Source: Aotearoamyces nothofagi | Taxonomy: Eukaryota; Ascomycota; Leotiomycetes; Leotiales; Tympanidaceae | Assembly (NCBI GenBank): GCA_015345905.1 | Contig: JADDTR010000009.1 | Coordinates: forward strand, 372,001-436,000 | Reading direction: 5' to 3' | DNA: 64,000 nt | Part shown: positions 36,956 through 49,754 of the stretch, in pieces | Position numbering within the stretch: position 1 is the stretch's first letter | Layout of the letters: the number at the start of each line of letters is the position of its first letter | Notes under the pieces: generated by a model | Databases searched by the model: none | Told to the model about the DNA's origin: nothing | The model's input: only the letters and a program-made list of their open reading frames with translations | Program-made: the position numbers and the translations under genes

Positions 36956-39263
36956 ACTAGAGTGATGGTTCCCTTCGTCCCTTGATCACTCCCTCCTACC
37001 CGTCGACTCATCATAATGAGCACTCGGCACCACCAGCGACGCTGCAAGCAACCTCGTCACATCAGAGGCATTCCAGGGCGATGTCCGTGGGATGGATGAA
37101 GGTCTCTCGGGCCTCGCCTCGCCATCCTTCGTACGCATCTCTATATTGTCCAGGCGTAATCTCCATATTGTCCAGGCATGGGATCCCGCGGAAACGCTGC
37201 AGAGGAGGTTGAGATGGCTAAATGGCCGAGAGCGCCTGCCGTCGCACGACGCAACGGCAAGCGTATCCGAGGGAGAGAAGCGTTTGCGGGATGGAAATGA
37301 CAGGTCACATACCTGCCTGGTGCTCCCCAACGCTTTCTGAGCGGTCCTGCCATGCCGGTGTGTGCCGTGTCGCGGTACTCCTCGAGCAATGTACGGGTAC
37401 ATTTGACCGCCGTCCAGGGATCCGCGAGCAAGTCCGCAGCCAAGCAGCCAGCAGCCAGCAGTCCCGGCTCGCAGCGTGCAGCTGGCGGCTTGCAGCTCCC
37501 TCGATAACGTGCTTCTGTGTCACGTTATCCCTTCCGCGCTTCCCGAGTTTTTTTAATCCAGTCGTGCAGACGGCGTCAGCGAGGCCGTTAAAGTTGCATG
37601 GCATACGGGGAATCAGCTGCTGAGGAGGGGACCGCGGCCACATGCACCCCGCACTGGCAAGCCAGAAGAGCGTTGCATTGCATGAACCGCCAGCTGGTTT
37701 TGCACCTCGCGCCTGTCTGATTCATGCACAGGCCGAAGCTGCACCACGGCGTATCAGCTCGTCGAAGTCCTCTTCAAGCCTTTGATTTCTGTTCGCCGAT
37801 AGCCCCCTGGATGGGGCAAGGACAGGAACATGAAAAGGACCAGTCGTTTTAGAACGAGGCTACCTCAGGGCATTATAGTATAGGATGCGATGTGCCAGAA
37901 ACCTATCGCGACACTCTGTCTGGCCCTGTCGTGTGGTCTTACTGGATCTGTATTTCAGCATACTGACCGACATGCGACAGCTAGCATGGGCCTTTGATCC
38001 CCACGCGATCTCCACTGCGAGAATCGGCGAGGCTGGCGACACTCGGGGTCTGGCCTCTGCTACACAGCATACGCCACGAACAAGCCCGCGCCATGAAAAC
38101 GTTGCTGCAGATTCTCGGCCTGCTTTGGAGGGCGCACAGCGTCTTCCGCTGCTGAAGATCTTGCCCACATGGCGACGCCGTTGACCTCAGGATGACGAGC
38201 GATATGGCCCCCAAGAGTCCCCTCTCAGCCTGCAGTGCCAGGTCGGGCAGGAGAACACCCGTGCCGGGCCCGAGGGCTCTGGGGAAGGCTCTGGCAGTAT
38301 GGGTGAGACGGCCGAGCAACGCGGAATCTTGGGTGCTTCACACTCCAGACGGCACGACGGCTCGTCCCAGCCGCGCGCGACATGTCAGGCAGAGCAAGTG
38401 TATCGTTTTGAAGTCTGGAGCCGAGGAGAAGCCCGGGAGATCTGCGCTGGACCCTAAATGCGTCCGTCCGGTGTCATGTCTGCATCTGTAGCACAGCAGC
38501 CGTTGAAGCTTGACATGTAGCATATATCCTACACGGCCATCATTCAGGATACACAGAGAGGCGCTGCTGGACAGGGCCAGGAATCTGCTGCTCTTGGCAT
38601 GGGGAGGGAATAGGGGAGTGGGGAGGAGGGGAAGGGAGCGAATCCGTCACTCCTCGACGAGTCATCCTGCGCGGCCGCTGGCCCAGATCTAGATCCTGAC
38701 AGGTTATATGGCCCGGAGATGGGATCGAGATGGCTCGTTCGCGACTCCTTCTACACCGGCGTCAAGTGATCTAATCCAAAAAATTCCACCTGCAGTCGTG
38801 TCGAGTCAGTGTATGATCAGACCAGCCCAGCCGAGACGTCCGCCCCGCTGATATAGCCAGCATGTCAGAGATATAGGCCGCGCTCTGTGTTGCTGTGCTG
38901 GATGTTCACGGACGATCAGCAGGCGCCATGCCCCATCCAAACGCACAACACCAAGCGCTGATCAGGGTTGTCGATGCCGCCGTAAAAGAGAGTGTACAGG
39001 ACTGTAGGTTTCTGCCCTGTTCCGCCCTGTTCTGTTCTGCAGAAGTGAGTCCTCGCCCAGACCTGCTCGCTGCAGACCCCTACAGACCCCGCCCAGACAC
39101 CAGCCAACCTGTGCGCCCGCCGGCCCCCAGCACTGTGCGCATCGCCACACAAGAAAGAGGTAATTTGTTGGGAGCGACAGCGATGCGACGCGATGCAGCA
39201 GCACTGCCAGTCTGACAGATTAACCGCCATACCTCCACCACAACCATCTCCTCCCGCAGTCCG

Positions 39264-39289
39264 CTGCGCTGCGCTGCGCTGCGCTGCGA
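39264..39289. repeat. GCTGC pentanucleotide repeat
   Basis: Five tandem copies of a GCTGC/CTGCG unit. Confidence 0.8.
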
Positions 39290-39501
39290 CGTGACGGGAA
39301 AAGCGGGCACGGCACGCAACGCACGCTCGGCCTGTCTGGGGCGGGAACCCCCAGGTCTGTTTCGGGCGGACAGGATGGGGGCTGCTTGGGAGCTGGAAGC
39401 TGGATTCGCTGAAACTCGCAAACTGGACTTTGTATATAGATGCCGAGAGAGGAGAGAGTTGCATGCGTGCGTACATCCCGTCTACCCCGGACTCTCCTCT
39501 G

Positions 39502-39522
39502 CCCTGCCCTGCCCTGCCCTGC
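39502..39522. repeat. CCCTG pentanucleotide repeat
   Basis: About four tandem copies of CCCTG. Confidence 0.8.
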
Positions 39523-39728
39523 CCACCTTCCATTTCCATCTGCTGCTCTGCAGGATGTATATATATATTATATATAATGGTATGTATGCATTGCAGTGTA
39601 TATATACAGTATAGGTACAGGTACAAGTACAAGTACATGCACAGCATATCGCGTATGGGCACTGCTGCGACTCTACAGCTCTAGATAGATATCACCCACT
39701 ACGTACTGTACATGTCTGTCCGTCTGTC

Positions 39729-39797
39729 TGCATATCTGTATATCTGTATATCTGCATATCTGCATATCTGTATATCTGTATATCTGTATATCTGTAT
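39729..39797. repeat. TATATCTG octanucleotide repeat
   Basis: About eight tandem copies of an 8-nt unit alternating TATATCTG and CATATCTG. Frames through it give artificial Ile-Tyr-Arg-Tyr-Thr-Asp proteins on the minus strand. Confidence 0.85.
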
Positions 39798-40139
39798 ATA
39801 GATATACAGTACACCCTCCCACCAACACCAACACCCAGCCCCCCTCGCCGCCCCTCCCCCCTCCCACCTCCCCCCTCCCACCCCACACAGGACAGGAAGA
39901 GCAGCCAGCCAACAACAAACAACGAGGTCTGCGGGGAAGACCTCCTCCTCCTCCTCCTCCTCACCCACCACCCACCTCCCATCCCATCCCATCCCCGCGC
40001 ACAAGCAAGCAAGCACCCATCCCCGCCCGCGCACAAGCAAGCACGCGCGCGCGCGCGAGCGAGTAGCGGTGTGCAGGACTCTTCGCAGCAGGCCTCGACG
40101 ACCAAGGCTCTGGGAGTTACGCGGCCGCCTCTGGAGGTG

Positions 40140-40164
40140 CGTTTTTTTTTTTTTTTTTTTTTTT
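40140..40164. repeat. Poly-T tract
   Basis: A homopolymer of more than 20 T, followed shortly by T-rich and GA-rich runs. Length is prone to sequencing error. Confidence 0.8.
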
Positions 40165-40348
40165 GCGGGGTAAGGCAGGTGTGTGCTCTTTGCAGAGGGC
40201 GATTTTCTTTCTTTTTTTGGGAGAGAGAGAGAGAGGGTCTGGCCTGCCTGCCTCGCTGACTGATGCGGCTGCCCACGAGTCGGTTTGCGTGGACGCGACG
40301 GGATGGGTCTAAAGGGGGAAGGAGATGCGGTTGTTAGCGATGTGTGTG

Positions 40349-40382
40349 TATATATATGTATATGTATATGTATATGTATATG
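40349..40382. repeat. TATATG hexanucleotide repeat
   Basis: A TA run passing into about four copies of GTATAT. Confidence 0.8.
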
Positions 40383-40880
40383 AAACGACCCCCGGCTCTA
40401 ATGAACATAACGAGAGCGGCCGAAACCTTACTACATCTCCTTCCTAGCTTTACAGGTTTGGAGTCGCGGAGGTTGCAAGCGAACTTGGATTGGATTGGAT
40501 TCGACGCATATGGGAACGGCGGGCGCATTTTAGGTTCGCGGCAGCAGCAGCAGCAGCAGCAGCAGCGCGCCTCTCTGTACCGATACGTACAGCGCGTGAT
40601 GATTCGCTCGTCTCGTCGCGCAGAGAGCGTCTGGGGGATGGAGGATGGAGGATGGAGGATGGGGGGCGTCGGGGAAGGGGATCCTGCCTCTCTGCTCTCT
40701 CTGCTCTGCTCTTTTTTCTTCTTCTATATATATATATATACTTGTCGTTTCTGCGGGGAGCGGTGGCGGGGAGTCAGGGTCGGCTGGGGACATCTATCTA
40801 TCTTAGCTGCCCGAGGCGAGCAGGTCGGCTGGGGCTGGCTCCCTCCTTTTTTCGCATCTGGAAGAGGAGAGAGGAGAGAG

Positions 40881-40999
40881 GATGGGAGGGGATGCGTTTT
40901 GTCTGTCTGTTTTCTCTCTTCGGTGGCACGGCGGCGGATGAGGATGGGAGGGGATGTATTTGTCTGTCTGTTTTCTCTCTTCGGTGGCACGGCAGCGGA
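40881..40999. repeat. Tandem duplication of about 62 bp
   Basis: A unit beginning GATGGGAGGGGATG and ending TTCGGTGGCACGGC occurs twice in direct orientation, at 40881 and 40943, with a few differences. The high identity implies a fairly recent duplication. Confidence 0.85.
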
Positions 41000-41120
41000 C
41001 GTAGAAGGGAGGGAGAGAAGGGTGCAGCCGAGCTGGGGACCCTGAAGAAGGGGAGGGAAGGCTGAATAGGAAGGTCGAGGACGGTTGTGAGTGATTGGAG
41101 CTATGTATATCGGCCGGCTG

Positions 41121-41156
41121 TACTGTACTGTACTGTACTGTACTGTGCTGTGCTGT
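41121..41156. repeat. TGTAC/TGTGC pentanucleotide repeat
   Basis: About five copies of GTACT followed by GTGCT variants, made of the same TACTGTAC word that is common across this region. Confidence 0.8.
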
Positions 41157-41573
41157 AGATAGAGATAGAGATAGAGATACTATTCCGGACTACCACTGAA
41201 GCATCACGCAATCCACATCTACACAGACCGAGTCCAAGCAGCTTATCCGCAAGGACACCAGACCTGCTCCAGCCCCAGATCCTGCACAGTACAGCACATC
41301 CAGCAACAACGCGCCGTCCGCATCTCCTCCTCTCTGATGGATGGATGGATGGCAGTCCCCGCCGCCGCTTGCGTTGGCACTCGCCATGCACCCCTCACCC
41401 TCACCCCACCCCATCCCGTGATGTCGCGAGTTTTAAGGTTTTTTTTTGGGGGGGGGGGGGCCTGGGGACGGACTTGGCTGCGCGCGAGGAGATGCCGGCC
41501 GGCCTGCTGCGCGCGGCTTGTGGGAGCCGAGGAGGGGGGAGAAGGGGAGATGGCGAGCTCGGGGTTGAGAGAG

Positions 41574-41613
<40 letters not shown>

Positions 41614-43277
41614 GCAAGATGCAAGACGCGAGTTGTATACAGGCAGGGCAGGGCAGGGCAAGTTTCGATCTCTGCTGGCCGGCCTGTCTGTCGTCTGCAG
41701 TCTACAGCATCCGACGGGAGTTTTTCTTCCCCGAGCCAGCTTTTCCTTCTCCTCCTCCTCTCCTTCTATATACTATATACTATACTATATACCACATACT
41801 ATACCATACCAAGACCTGACCTGATCTAATCTCCACAACAAGCAAGTGAGCAGGTACACAGAGGAAGGAGGATAGCTAGAGGCAGGGCAGGCGAGAGCGG
41901 CGCATCATCCCATCCCATCCCATCCATCTATTCCCATCTATCCATCCCAGACCTCGAGAATTAATATAATATACAGCAGCATACTCCTCCTCCTCCTCCT
42001 CCTCCTGCTGTTACTCGCTCACCTCTCTACGCGTCCTACAATATAAGCTACATCGCTGCGTACAGAGAGATATCTAGACATACAGAGTCCTATACATAGA
42101 GTTTAAAGCCAGTCTGCGGGCCGGGGCTGTGGGCCGTCTACTCGGCGCCGCGCGCAGTCCTTTCTCTCTTTCTCTTCTCTCGACCCGTCGCGTTCGCGTC
42201 GCTAAGGTGGTGCTCTGCTGCGCTATAATTATATCGCGTCCGCTGTGCTGTCCAGCAGGGCCGGAGTAGGGGGGGACGTGCGGAGACGGGGGGGGGCCTG
42301 CGCTCTGATTACGGTACGGGACAGGAGTTGGGGAGAGGGAGGATATATATATACTGTAAGTAAGAGAGCTATAGACGGAACAGCGACTGCACACATCCTT
42401 CCAGGCGTCATCGCAGTGTCTTTGTCTCCCATCGCAGTTCCGGGTCGCGACCAGCTCGCTCTACAGCTTATTTTCATCTCTGAGAGTTTCATATATATAT
42501 ATGCATACGCTGCGGAAAAGAATCGCAGCGCATCGCGGGTACGAGTAGCGCCGCGGGCGATGGGCCGATGCCTGTCTGCCTGTCTGTCTCGTCGCGTCGC
42601 GATGCTTCTGAGAAGACGGGCAGGCCAGCAAGGAGGCCCTGGACAGGACAGGCGCTTTCTGGCATTCTGAAAGAAGGAGCAGGGCGGGAGGGGAGGGAGA
42701 GAGAGAGATCCTTCCTTGGCGGCCCCGATATAGCACTGTATACAGCAGCCAGGAGCAGGCGAGACAGGACATGTATGCTATATACATACTATACTGTACA
42801 TGCAGTAAGTATACTATATATATACATATACATATACAGTACATCCAGCACCACATACACACACATACTCTATATAATCGCGCTGCATCTCTTTCATCTC
42901 CGCGCGATCCTGGCCGAGCCCGGTATATGCAACTCTCGACAGCGAACATTTTAATAATGCTCCTAGCTTTGCGAGAGATGGGGTCGCGCCCCCCCCCCCC
43001 CGTTGACTGCGCTGCGCTGATGGGATTTTTCAAATGCCCATTTCCCACTTCCGCACGCCTGCAACGCCCCACTTCCCAAGATACTGCGGTTGGGGAGAGT
43101 GCGCAGACAGGCGACGACAGGGACAGTGGTGACAGACAGTGACAGCGACAGCGGGCTTGAAGGGCTTATCTTATAGGCTGCCCGCGCCGGAGGAGACAAG
43201 CGACCTTGGCCCCCCTGGGCGGGCGTGTGAAGCGCCGCGGCGGAGCTGAGCGAGCGAGCGCACGGCTTCTTGGCGTG

Positions 43278-43317
43278 GACTCGACCACTCGACCACTCGA
43301 CCACTCGACCACTCGAG
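43278..43317. repeat. CTCGACCA decamer repeat
   Basis: Four tandem copies of a 10-nt unit (CGACCACTCG) near 43278. Confidence 0.85.
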
Positions 43318-46300
43318 AATGCAGCAGCGTAGGGGGGTGCACGGGGGGAGGCTGGCGAGAATGAATGGAACGGAATGCTCTCTCGGAAGAGTGCATCGAA
43401 CCCGGCTCGTATCAAAAGCCCGGCTCATCTCATCTCATCTCTACAGCCGCGCCCTGGCTGGCTTCTAATGTATTGTACTTGTACCATCTACAGTATACAT
43501 ACTTAGTAATAGTAGTGGCATCCGCCGTGCGCCAGCACAGCAGCAGCCAGTGCAGCACTAAGTGAATGAAATGAATGAAATGAATGAACCATCTCATCCA
43601 CCAGCAAGGAAGCAGACGAAGACGAAAAAAAAAAAAACATGCGGAATTCGAATAAAAAATGTTGGGCGTGCTGCAGCTGCCAGGCCAGGCCTCTCTCTCT
43701 CCCTCACTCACCGCTTCTATTCCGTCCGTTCCTCGTTCGATACGGCGACGCGACGCGACGTATGGGATGGGACGGCGGGGGGGGGGGGGTCCGGCCGGTC
43801 GGCCGCCGCTGCGCTACTACTGGCATTCTTACAGCATCCTATACATGTTACGGTATAGGTGTTGTAGTTGTAATTGTATTTGCACTGTATGATACAGAGC
43901 AGGCTGTAAAGCAAGAGAGAAAGAGACAAAGACGTCATCGGCACTGCAGCTGTGCAAGAGAAAAGGAAAAGAAAAAGCTGGGGGGAAGAAGTGAAAGAAG
44001 TGACGAGTGCATACTTATACAGCGACGCGCGACTGACTGGACGAAGATACTGTACGTGCCAGTCTGGTCGGTCGGCCGGCCAGTCAGTCAGTCAGTCGCT
44101 GGGGGGCAAGAGACGAGACGAGACACTTCGCTGCAAGGTGCCGGTTTTCTCTCGACGCAGTACCCGGTGCTCTGCGCGAACGAGCCGTGCCACGCCTGCC
44201 GATTGGCGAGATCAGGGAGCAGAGAGGGAGAGGGAGGATGGATGGATGGACGGACGGGCCTGGAGAATAAGGTATAATGATAATGGGGGCGCGTCTTCCC
44301 TTTTTTTAATTATTTTTACGGGTGCGGTGCGGTATGCGTTGGGACGGTACGGTACTTGTATTTACGGGCTCGCGACGACGGGCTGGGAGATTATACAACC
44401 GATCGGCCCTGGTCTGTCTGCTGATGTTGTATATTGTATATTGTATATGCTAGCAGTGGCTAGTTGGAGGGAGGGGATGGGTGATAAGAGTTGGAAAGAC
44501 CAAGTAAGAGTATCTAGACGCCCAACGTACGGGAGTGGATATGTCCCAACATACACCGCAGTCGTCGGTGCTTTGGCTGTACCCTTCGAAAGTGCCGTGG
44601 TGTACTAGTCGATTAGTCATTAATTTAATTACAATTTAATTACAATTCAATCAATCATATTTCTTGATGTGGCGCTGGCGCTCGAGCGAGCAGGACCTCC
44701 GGGGGTTCTCTATAGTACTGTACAGTAGAGTCGAGGACCGGGTACCCCTTCCACCCTCGTCGATCGCGTACGTGGTGCCGTGTATGCGGAAGTGTGGCAA
44801 TGGCAATCCCCATGCCCGCATCTCGACTTCGCCATGTTTCGCGAGTCGCTTGCTGTAGAGAGAATCGTTGACGTGAGCGGAGTGAGTTGGGAGGGGGAGG
44901 AGGAGGGGGAGGGGATTCCCTTCCTGCCTGCCCACCCCGGCCCCGTCCTGCCCATCCATCCGGCCCTCTCATCTACATCCGGCGCCTGGCATGCTGGCCT
45001 ACCTTATCCGCACAGCAACTGTAGACCTCCGTGTGTCGACGAGAATGAGTCGAGTCGACCGTTGCCGTGCATGCGTCTCCCGCGTCTGTATCGTAGATGC
45101 CGAGTGATCATGGCTTAATCCAGTTATTGCAGACGCATACTTTGCTCCAGTATGATTTTACGTAGACGGATACGGTAGGTACAGGCCGGTTCGGGCATGC
45201 TTGTATAGCAAGGACTGTACAGAGCAGTACAAGATCAGAACCTCATCAGCGATTGCGGACGAGTATATACAGTACGTGCCTTCACCCTCTGACTGGGCGC
45301 GTGGCAAACGCCGCGCACGGCGCAGCGCGCACGCTCCGACACCGCATTGGAGGCTGATACCTGCAGGCGAGACGGCAGTGTCGAGCAGGGCAGGGCAGGC
45401 AGCAGCCGTTGTAACACGGTCGGATAATCGGAATCTAAAATGGAGCAGGAAGGTCGTGCTGCATGCGCAGATACAGTAAGTATGCTGTGTGACTGATCGC
45501 CGACCTTCGTGATGCGATGCGATAAGACAGGCAGGAAGAAGCTGCTTCCTCGTGGTTTATTAATACAGATATAGAGAGGGAGGGAGGGAGAGAGAGAGAG
45601 AAAGAGGATGTAAAATCCCAGCATGGACTCGAGGAATACATATATCTCAGTCGCCAAGCGAGAGAGACATCTCCATCTCTCTGCCATTGTCCTCATGCAT
45701 GCGCATTGTCTGTACAGGACTTCCTCTACGTTATCCGGGATGTGCACTCGCTCTTGCGCTTCGTCGGTACTCGCTCGTACCGCTCTGGAGTCTTGGTCCT
45801 TGAGTGGCTGCACCGCCCTCCAGCCCCATCTTAAGTATGACAGGCATCAGATAACGACAGCGCGGATGCAGCGGCCTAATAGGACATGTCTACCGTAGAT
45901 ACTGTAGATAGGTAGATATACCTCGTACCGTCCACGGGGCATCCATGGCTTCGCATCGCATCCATGGCATCTCTGGCTGGTCTGCTCCCATCATCATCCC
46001 AGGCTGGCTGACTTCGTACCCTACCTTACGGAGCATACTCGCCGACCGCCCGTATGCCGTTCCATGTCCTTCCGTCGTGAACCAGGGCCGCCAACTCTGT
46101 CGAGACCGCGTGGGCTACCAGGCGAGTATGTGTACGGTACATATAATCTGCAGAGCGCGGGCGTGGGATGTCCCTTTTACTGCGAATTCGCGATAGCTTA
46201 CCCCAGCACCGGTAGGAGCATGGCTGCGCGGAGTGCGGATGTACAGTACTGTACGAGTATGCGTATGCCACCTTTGATGCACTGTTGAAATTGGCTGTCC

Positions 46301-47723
46301 AGACCCCGAACCCGGAAGCAGCATGCCCTCCTTATCATCCCGGATGGCCCTGAGTGGCTACTCCACAAGATGAGATGTCGTACCCCATGTCCGCCGTCTC
46401 CAGATTTGTCGAACAGACTGCGCAGGATCATCATGCCACCCTATTATCATCACTGCCCGCGGTTTTATTATTCTACTTTTTATGTTTTGGCAAATATTAT
46501 TCAATATCGGATGTCCTCTGCTCCCGGCTCGCAGGCCAGAGCCTACTTCTAGATCCGACGCCGAGAGATCAGATCAGACTCCACGTTCCAGATTAGTTGT
46601 GCGTGCACGTCTAGGGATACGGGCACGAGCATGACGAGACCACTCCAGAAAGCTCCGGTTCTGCCGACAACGTTACTGTAGAATCCGATGATTAATTGAC
46701 ATGCACATGGCGGTGGCCATGACGCGTGGAATACCGAGAAGTCAAATGCCGAGGAGAGCAGGCTTGAGGCGAGTACATCCGGCTGGCAGTTGTAGTCATT
46801 GAGAATGTACTGTAGACTCGTCGTCGTCGTCATTATCGGAGAATATGTATGCCTATAGGTTTCCATGCAGCAAAGTATGGCGTACATAGAAATCCTCAAC
46901 GGCTTTCCTTGCATGTCGACGAGGAGTCGAGAAGGCCGGGAACCGAGGCAGGTGTACTACATGCCTGGGCGGCATACAGAGAGCACCTAGTGCCTACGCC
47001 AAACCCTAAGGGACCCTGACCGTATACCTGAGCATAGAGCGTGTGGTGCACCATCATGGTGCACCATCAGCGTGTTTCAAACAAGGGAAGGACGCTTCCC
47101 GAGGAACAGTACCATACACGCCCAAAACCCACGTTGGCCAGTGCTCCGTCAGTGCTCCGCATGCCAGTTAATCAATACAGCACGGTATAGTGTAATGATA
47201 GACCGTATAGTGTAATGATAGATACAGCATGCGGCGACTGAGAGCACGGCCTCGCCATTCCTACTGCCACTGGTCTCCTGACTATGGGTGCGTTGCTCTC
47301 ATACCCCCATACTCTAACACAACACACCCTCTCCTTCTGCATTCAGCAACAACGGGCTCCCGATCAGATAGGGACGTGTAGCTGTCGTGACTCGCCCACG
47401 ACAGCTCCCGGCCTACCCGGCTCTGCCCGCCTGCTGCGACCTGTTCTGAGCGTCTCTTCGAGGCTGCTCCTGCTGTGCCCGGAGTACAGACAACATTCGA
47501 TGCTCCTGCCTGCCGTGCTTGAGAGGTTGCCCGTGTACGCACCGCAATGCTATCCGCGCCAGCCTACCTGAATCTGACAGTAACATCCGGCCGCCGATGC
47601 TCAACTGCTGCGCTAGAGCCGAGCCTAGAATAGCGGCAGCGGTAGCGCAGCTGGCCAGCCAGCGTTAACGACTTCGGTACAGGGCGCTAGGGTCCGTAAC
47701 TGATAGAGATAGGACGGGGGGCA

Positions 47724-47796
47724 TTTACAGTATGCGTGTACTGTATGTGTGTACTGTATGTGTGGACTGTATGCACTGTATGTACTGTATGTATGC
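47724..47796. repeat. TACTGTATG(TG) repeat
   Basis: About six imperfect copies of a 9-13-nt unit built on ACTGTATG, in the GC-rich desert. Confidence 0.8.
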
Positions 47797-48122
47797 AGCT
47801 GCGGCCCCGGCGAATGTGCCAGATCAGGGCCTGGCGCAGCCTGTCCGGGCAAGCTGATCGATGGCCATCTCATCTGCGTCGAGGGTGTCGGTTGTCGAGG
47901 GCGTCAATGGGGTCGACGGGGTCGATGGGGCCAGGGCGGTCGAGGCTGGCAGTGGGCAGGAGCCTGGCGCGGCCAGCAGTGGCTTGGGTGCTTGGCTCAA
48001 GACGGTCCAGGCTGCCCGCAAGGCGCAGGGCAGGGATGCCGCCCGGGTGTCTGTGTACGTCTGTGTACGTCTGTGTGTGTACTGTACTGGACAGGCGAGC
48101 GGTCGGTGTACGGTGTAGCAGT

Positions 48123-48174
48123 TAGCGCAGCACCGCAGCACCGCAGCACCGCAGCACCGCAGCACCGCACCGCC
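48123..48174. repeat. GCAGCACC decamer repeat
   Basis: About five copies of a 9-nt unit CAGCACCGC in direct tandem. Confidence 0.85.
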
Positions 48175-48408
48175 CACCAACATCAGTTCGTGCAGGTCGT
48201 TCGTGCTTGCGAGCTTGCAGGGGCGCATGTCGCTAGCACTGGCTGGCCCGCTGAGGCGAGGCCGGACAGGGCAGGGCATTTCGCAGGTTGCAGGCTACGC
48301 TGCGCTACCACGGCCAACCTGGCCACAGCCTCCCTCCACTGCTGCCCCCCCCCCAGGACGCGGGAGATCAGGGCACCGCAGCGCTGACTACGCTACAGAT
48401 ACACTGGT

Positions 48409-48608
48409 AACCACTGTCCACTGGCCACTAACCACTGTCAATTGTCCACTAACCACTGTCCATTGTCCACTAACCACAGTCAACTGTCCACTAACCACCC
48501 TCCACTGTCCACTGTCCACCCTCCACTGTCCACTAACCACTGTCCACCCTCCACTGTCCACTAACCACTGTCCACTAACCACCCTCCACTGACCACCCTC
48601 CACCCACT
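48409..48608. repeat. CCACTGTCCACTAA minisatellite, about 200 bp
   Basis: Interspersed short units CCACTAACCA, CTGTCCA, CCTCCACTGTCCA and CTGTCAATTG in direct orientation, forming a higher-order tandem array. Its ends lie in unrelated GC-rich DNA. It gives an artificial Val-Ser-Gly-Gln-Trp protein on the minus strand. Confidence 0.85.
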
Positions 48609-49563
48609 ATGCACCGAGTCAAGTCGTCGCTGCACGGAGTGTCGGTCCAGCGCTGCCTACTGCTACTGTACTGTACCCTACGGCGTACGCACTTTGCTGC
48701 TGTATGGCGACTTTGTACTAACGAGCTGATGAACCCACCAGATTCTTCTTCAGCCTTTGCCATCCGTCCCTCCTCCCCCCAGCAGCCCCTCCCCCTACCA
48801 AATTCCCCGTAACCCCCCCAATCGAGCCTGCTGGGGGCGTGCATGCGCGCACTCGTGCATTGGCGCATTGGGCAACCGTCTGGGCGTTTCCCACCCATCT
48901 CCCTCCCTCGTACCACTCCCTCCACTGCCGCAACACCAATGCTCGACACCAAGTCTGCGGCGTGCGGCGTGCGGCTTGCTTTCTTGATGCTTGCCAACCC
49001 AGCCCAACCCTACCACTCACTACTCTCCTCATCTCCTCCTCGATCCAACCCTTCTTCCATCCTCCACACTTTTTTTTCTCTAGGCCATTGCCAGCCTTTG
49101 GATTCAATCGTATAAATTGCTTCCTTCCTGCCATCCACGCAAGGCTCAGTCGATTCTGCAGATACGGCTGCCGACGCCGTTCTCTCCCAGACGTCATTCC
49201 AAAGAATCTCGCCTCCCCCCAACGCTTCTCGCCGACGACGGAACAGCAGGAACAGGTTGATAAGTCCGATTTGACTTTGTCCTGGCACCTCTTTCCTCGA
49301 CACCTCCAGCAAGCACTCTTCGAGTTGATTCATCCTCGAGGCAGTCACTCCTTATCGAGAGAAGAAGGCTCACGTTGCTGGAATACGCCGTGCTCCATCC
49401 TTCCGTAATCACCACCCTGGTCTGCCTTGCCCTCCCACAGGGTCAGCATCTGCCACCCAGCAACTTGTGAGTGAATTATTAAGCTTCCATCTACATCTCC
49501 ACCGCCATCTTCACCACTTGACATCATCCCTATCGAACCACTCCGGACCATTGTCTCTATCGC

Positions 49564-49584
49564 ATGAAGATCGAGTATAACTGA
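49564..49584 (+). promoter_or_regulatory. Short upstream ORF in the leader of the PP1 subunit gene
   Basis: ATG AAG ATC GAG TAT AAC TGA, a 6-codon frame, lies about 170 nt upstream of the predicted ATG at 49755. If the leader is not spliced out here, it could lower translation of the main frame. Confidence 0.35.
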
Positions 49585-49754
49585 CTGGGCGGTTCTCCGC
49601 TATCAGCAGCTGAGTGCATAGGTTCACCAGATCACTTCACTTCGGAAGCGTCAATGCACCCCCAGAGTTAGATTTATCTCCTCGACACGCACTGTTAGCT
49701 TTACCACACGAACTACCTACAACCCCCTCAGCGTCCACGGTGACTATCGTACGG

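Larger units (their letters stand above)
35436..49754. other. GC-rich, repeat-dense gene desert of about 14 kb
   Basis: No frame here shows a conserved domain, codon pattern or plausible splice structure, although many frames reach 100-250 codons because the DNA is GC-rich and low in complexity. The region holds dozens of microsatellites and short minisatellites (those listed separately, plus GA, TCC and AGC runs and homopolymers) and many copies of TACTGTA/TACAGTA. Composition returns to normal near 49 kb, where the leader of the next gene begins. It could be a fast-evolving intergenic block, a region rich in noncoding transcription, or an assembly of expanded repeats. Confidence 0.6.

Noticed and set aside
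39673-41824. Frames of 80-230 codons with Ile-Tyr, Ser-Leu or Arg-Glu repeats
   Set aside because: They are translations of microsatellites (TATATCTG, GA, AGC and similar) with no conserved domain.
47736-49408. Frames of 130-212 codons in the GC-rich block
   Set aside because: Overlapping frames on both strands, low-complexity content, no motif and no splice logic.
49614-49754. N-terminal extension of the PP1 subunit
   Set aside because: The extension starts at GTG, not ATG, and lies in the presumed leader. MPYTPPSQ at 49755 is the first ATG in frame.
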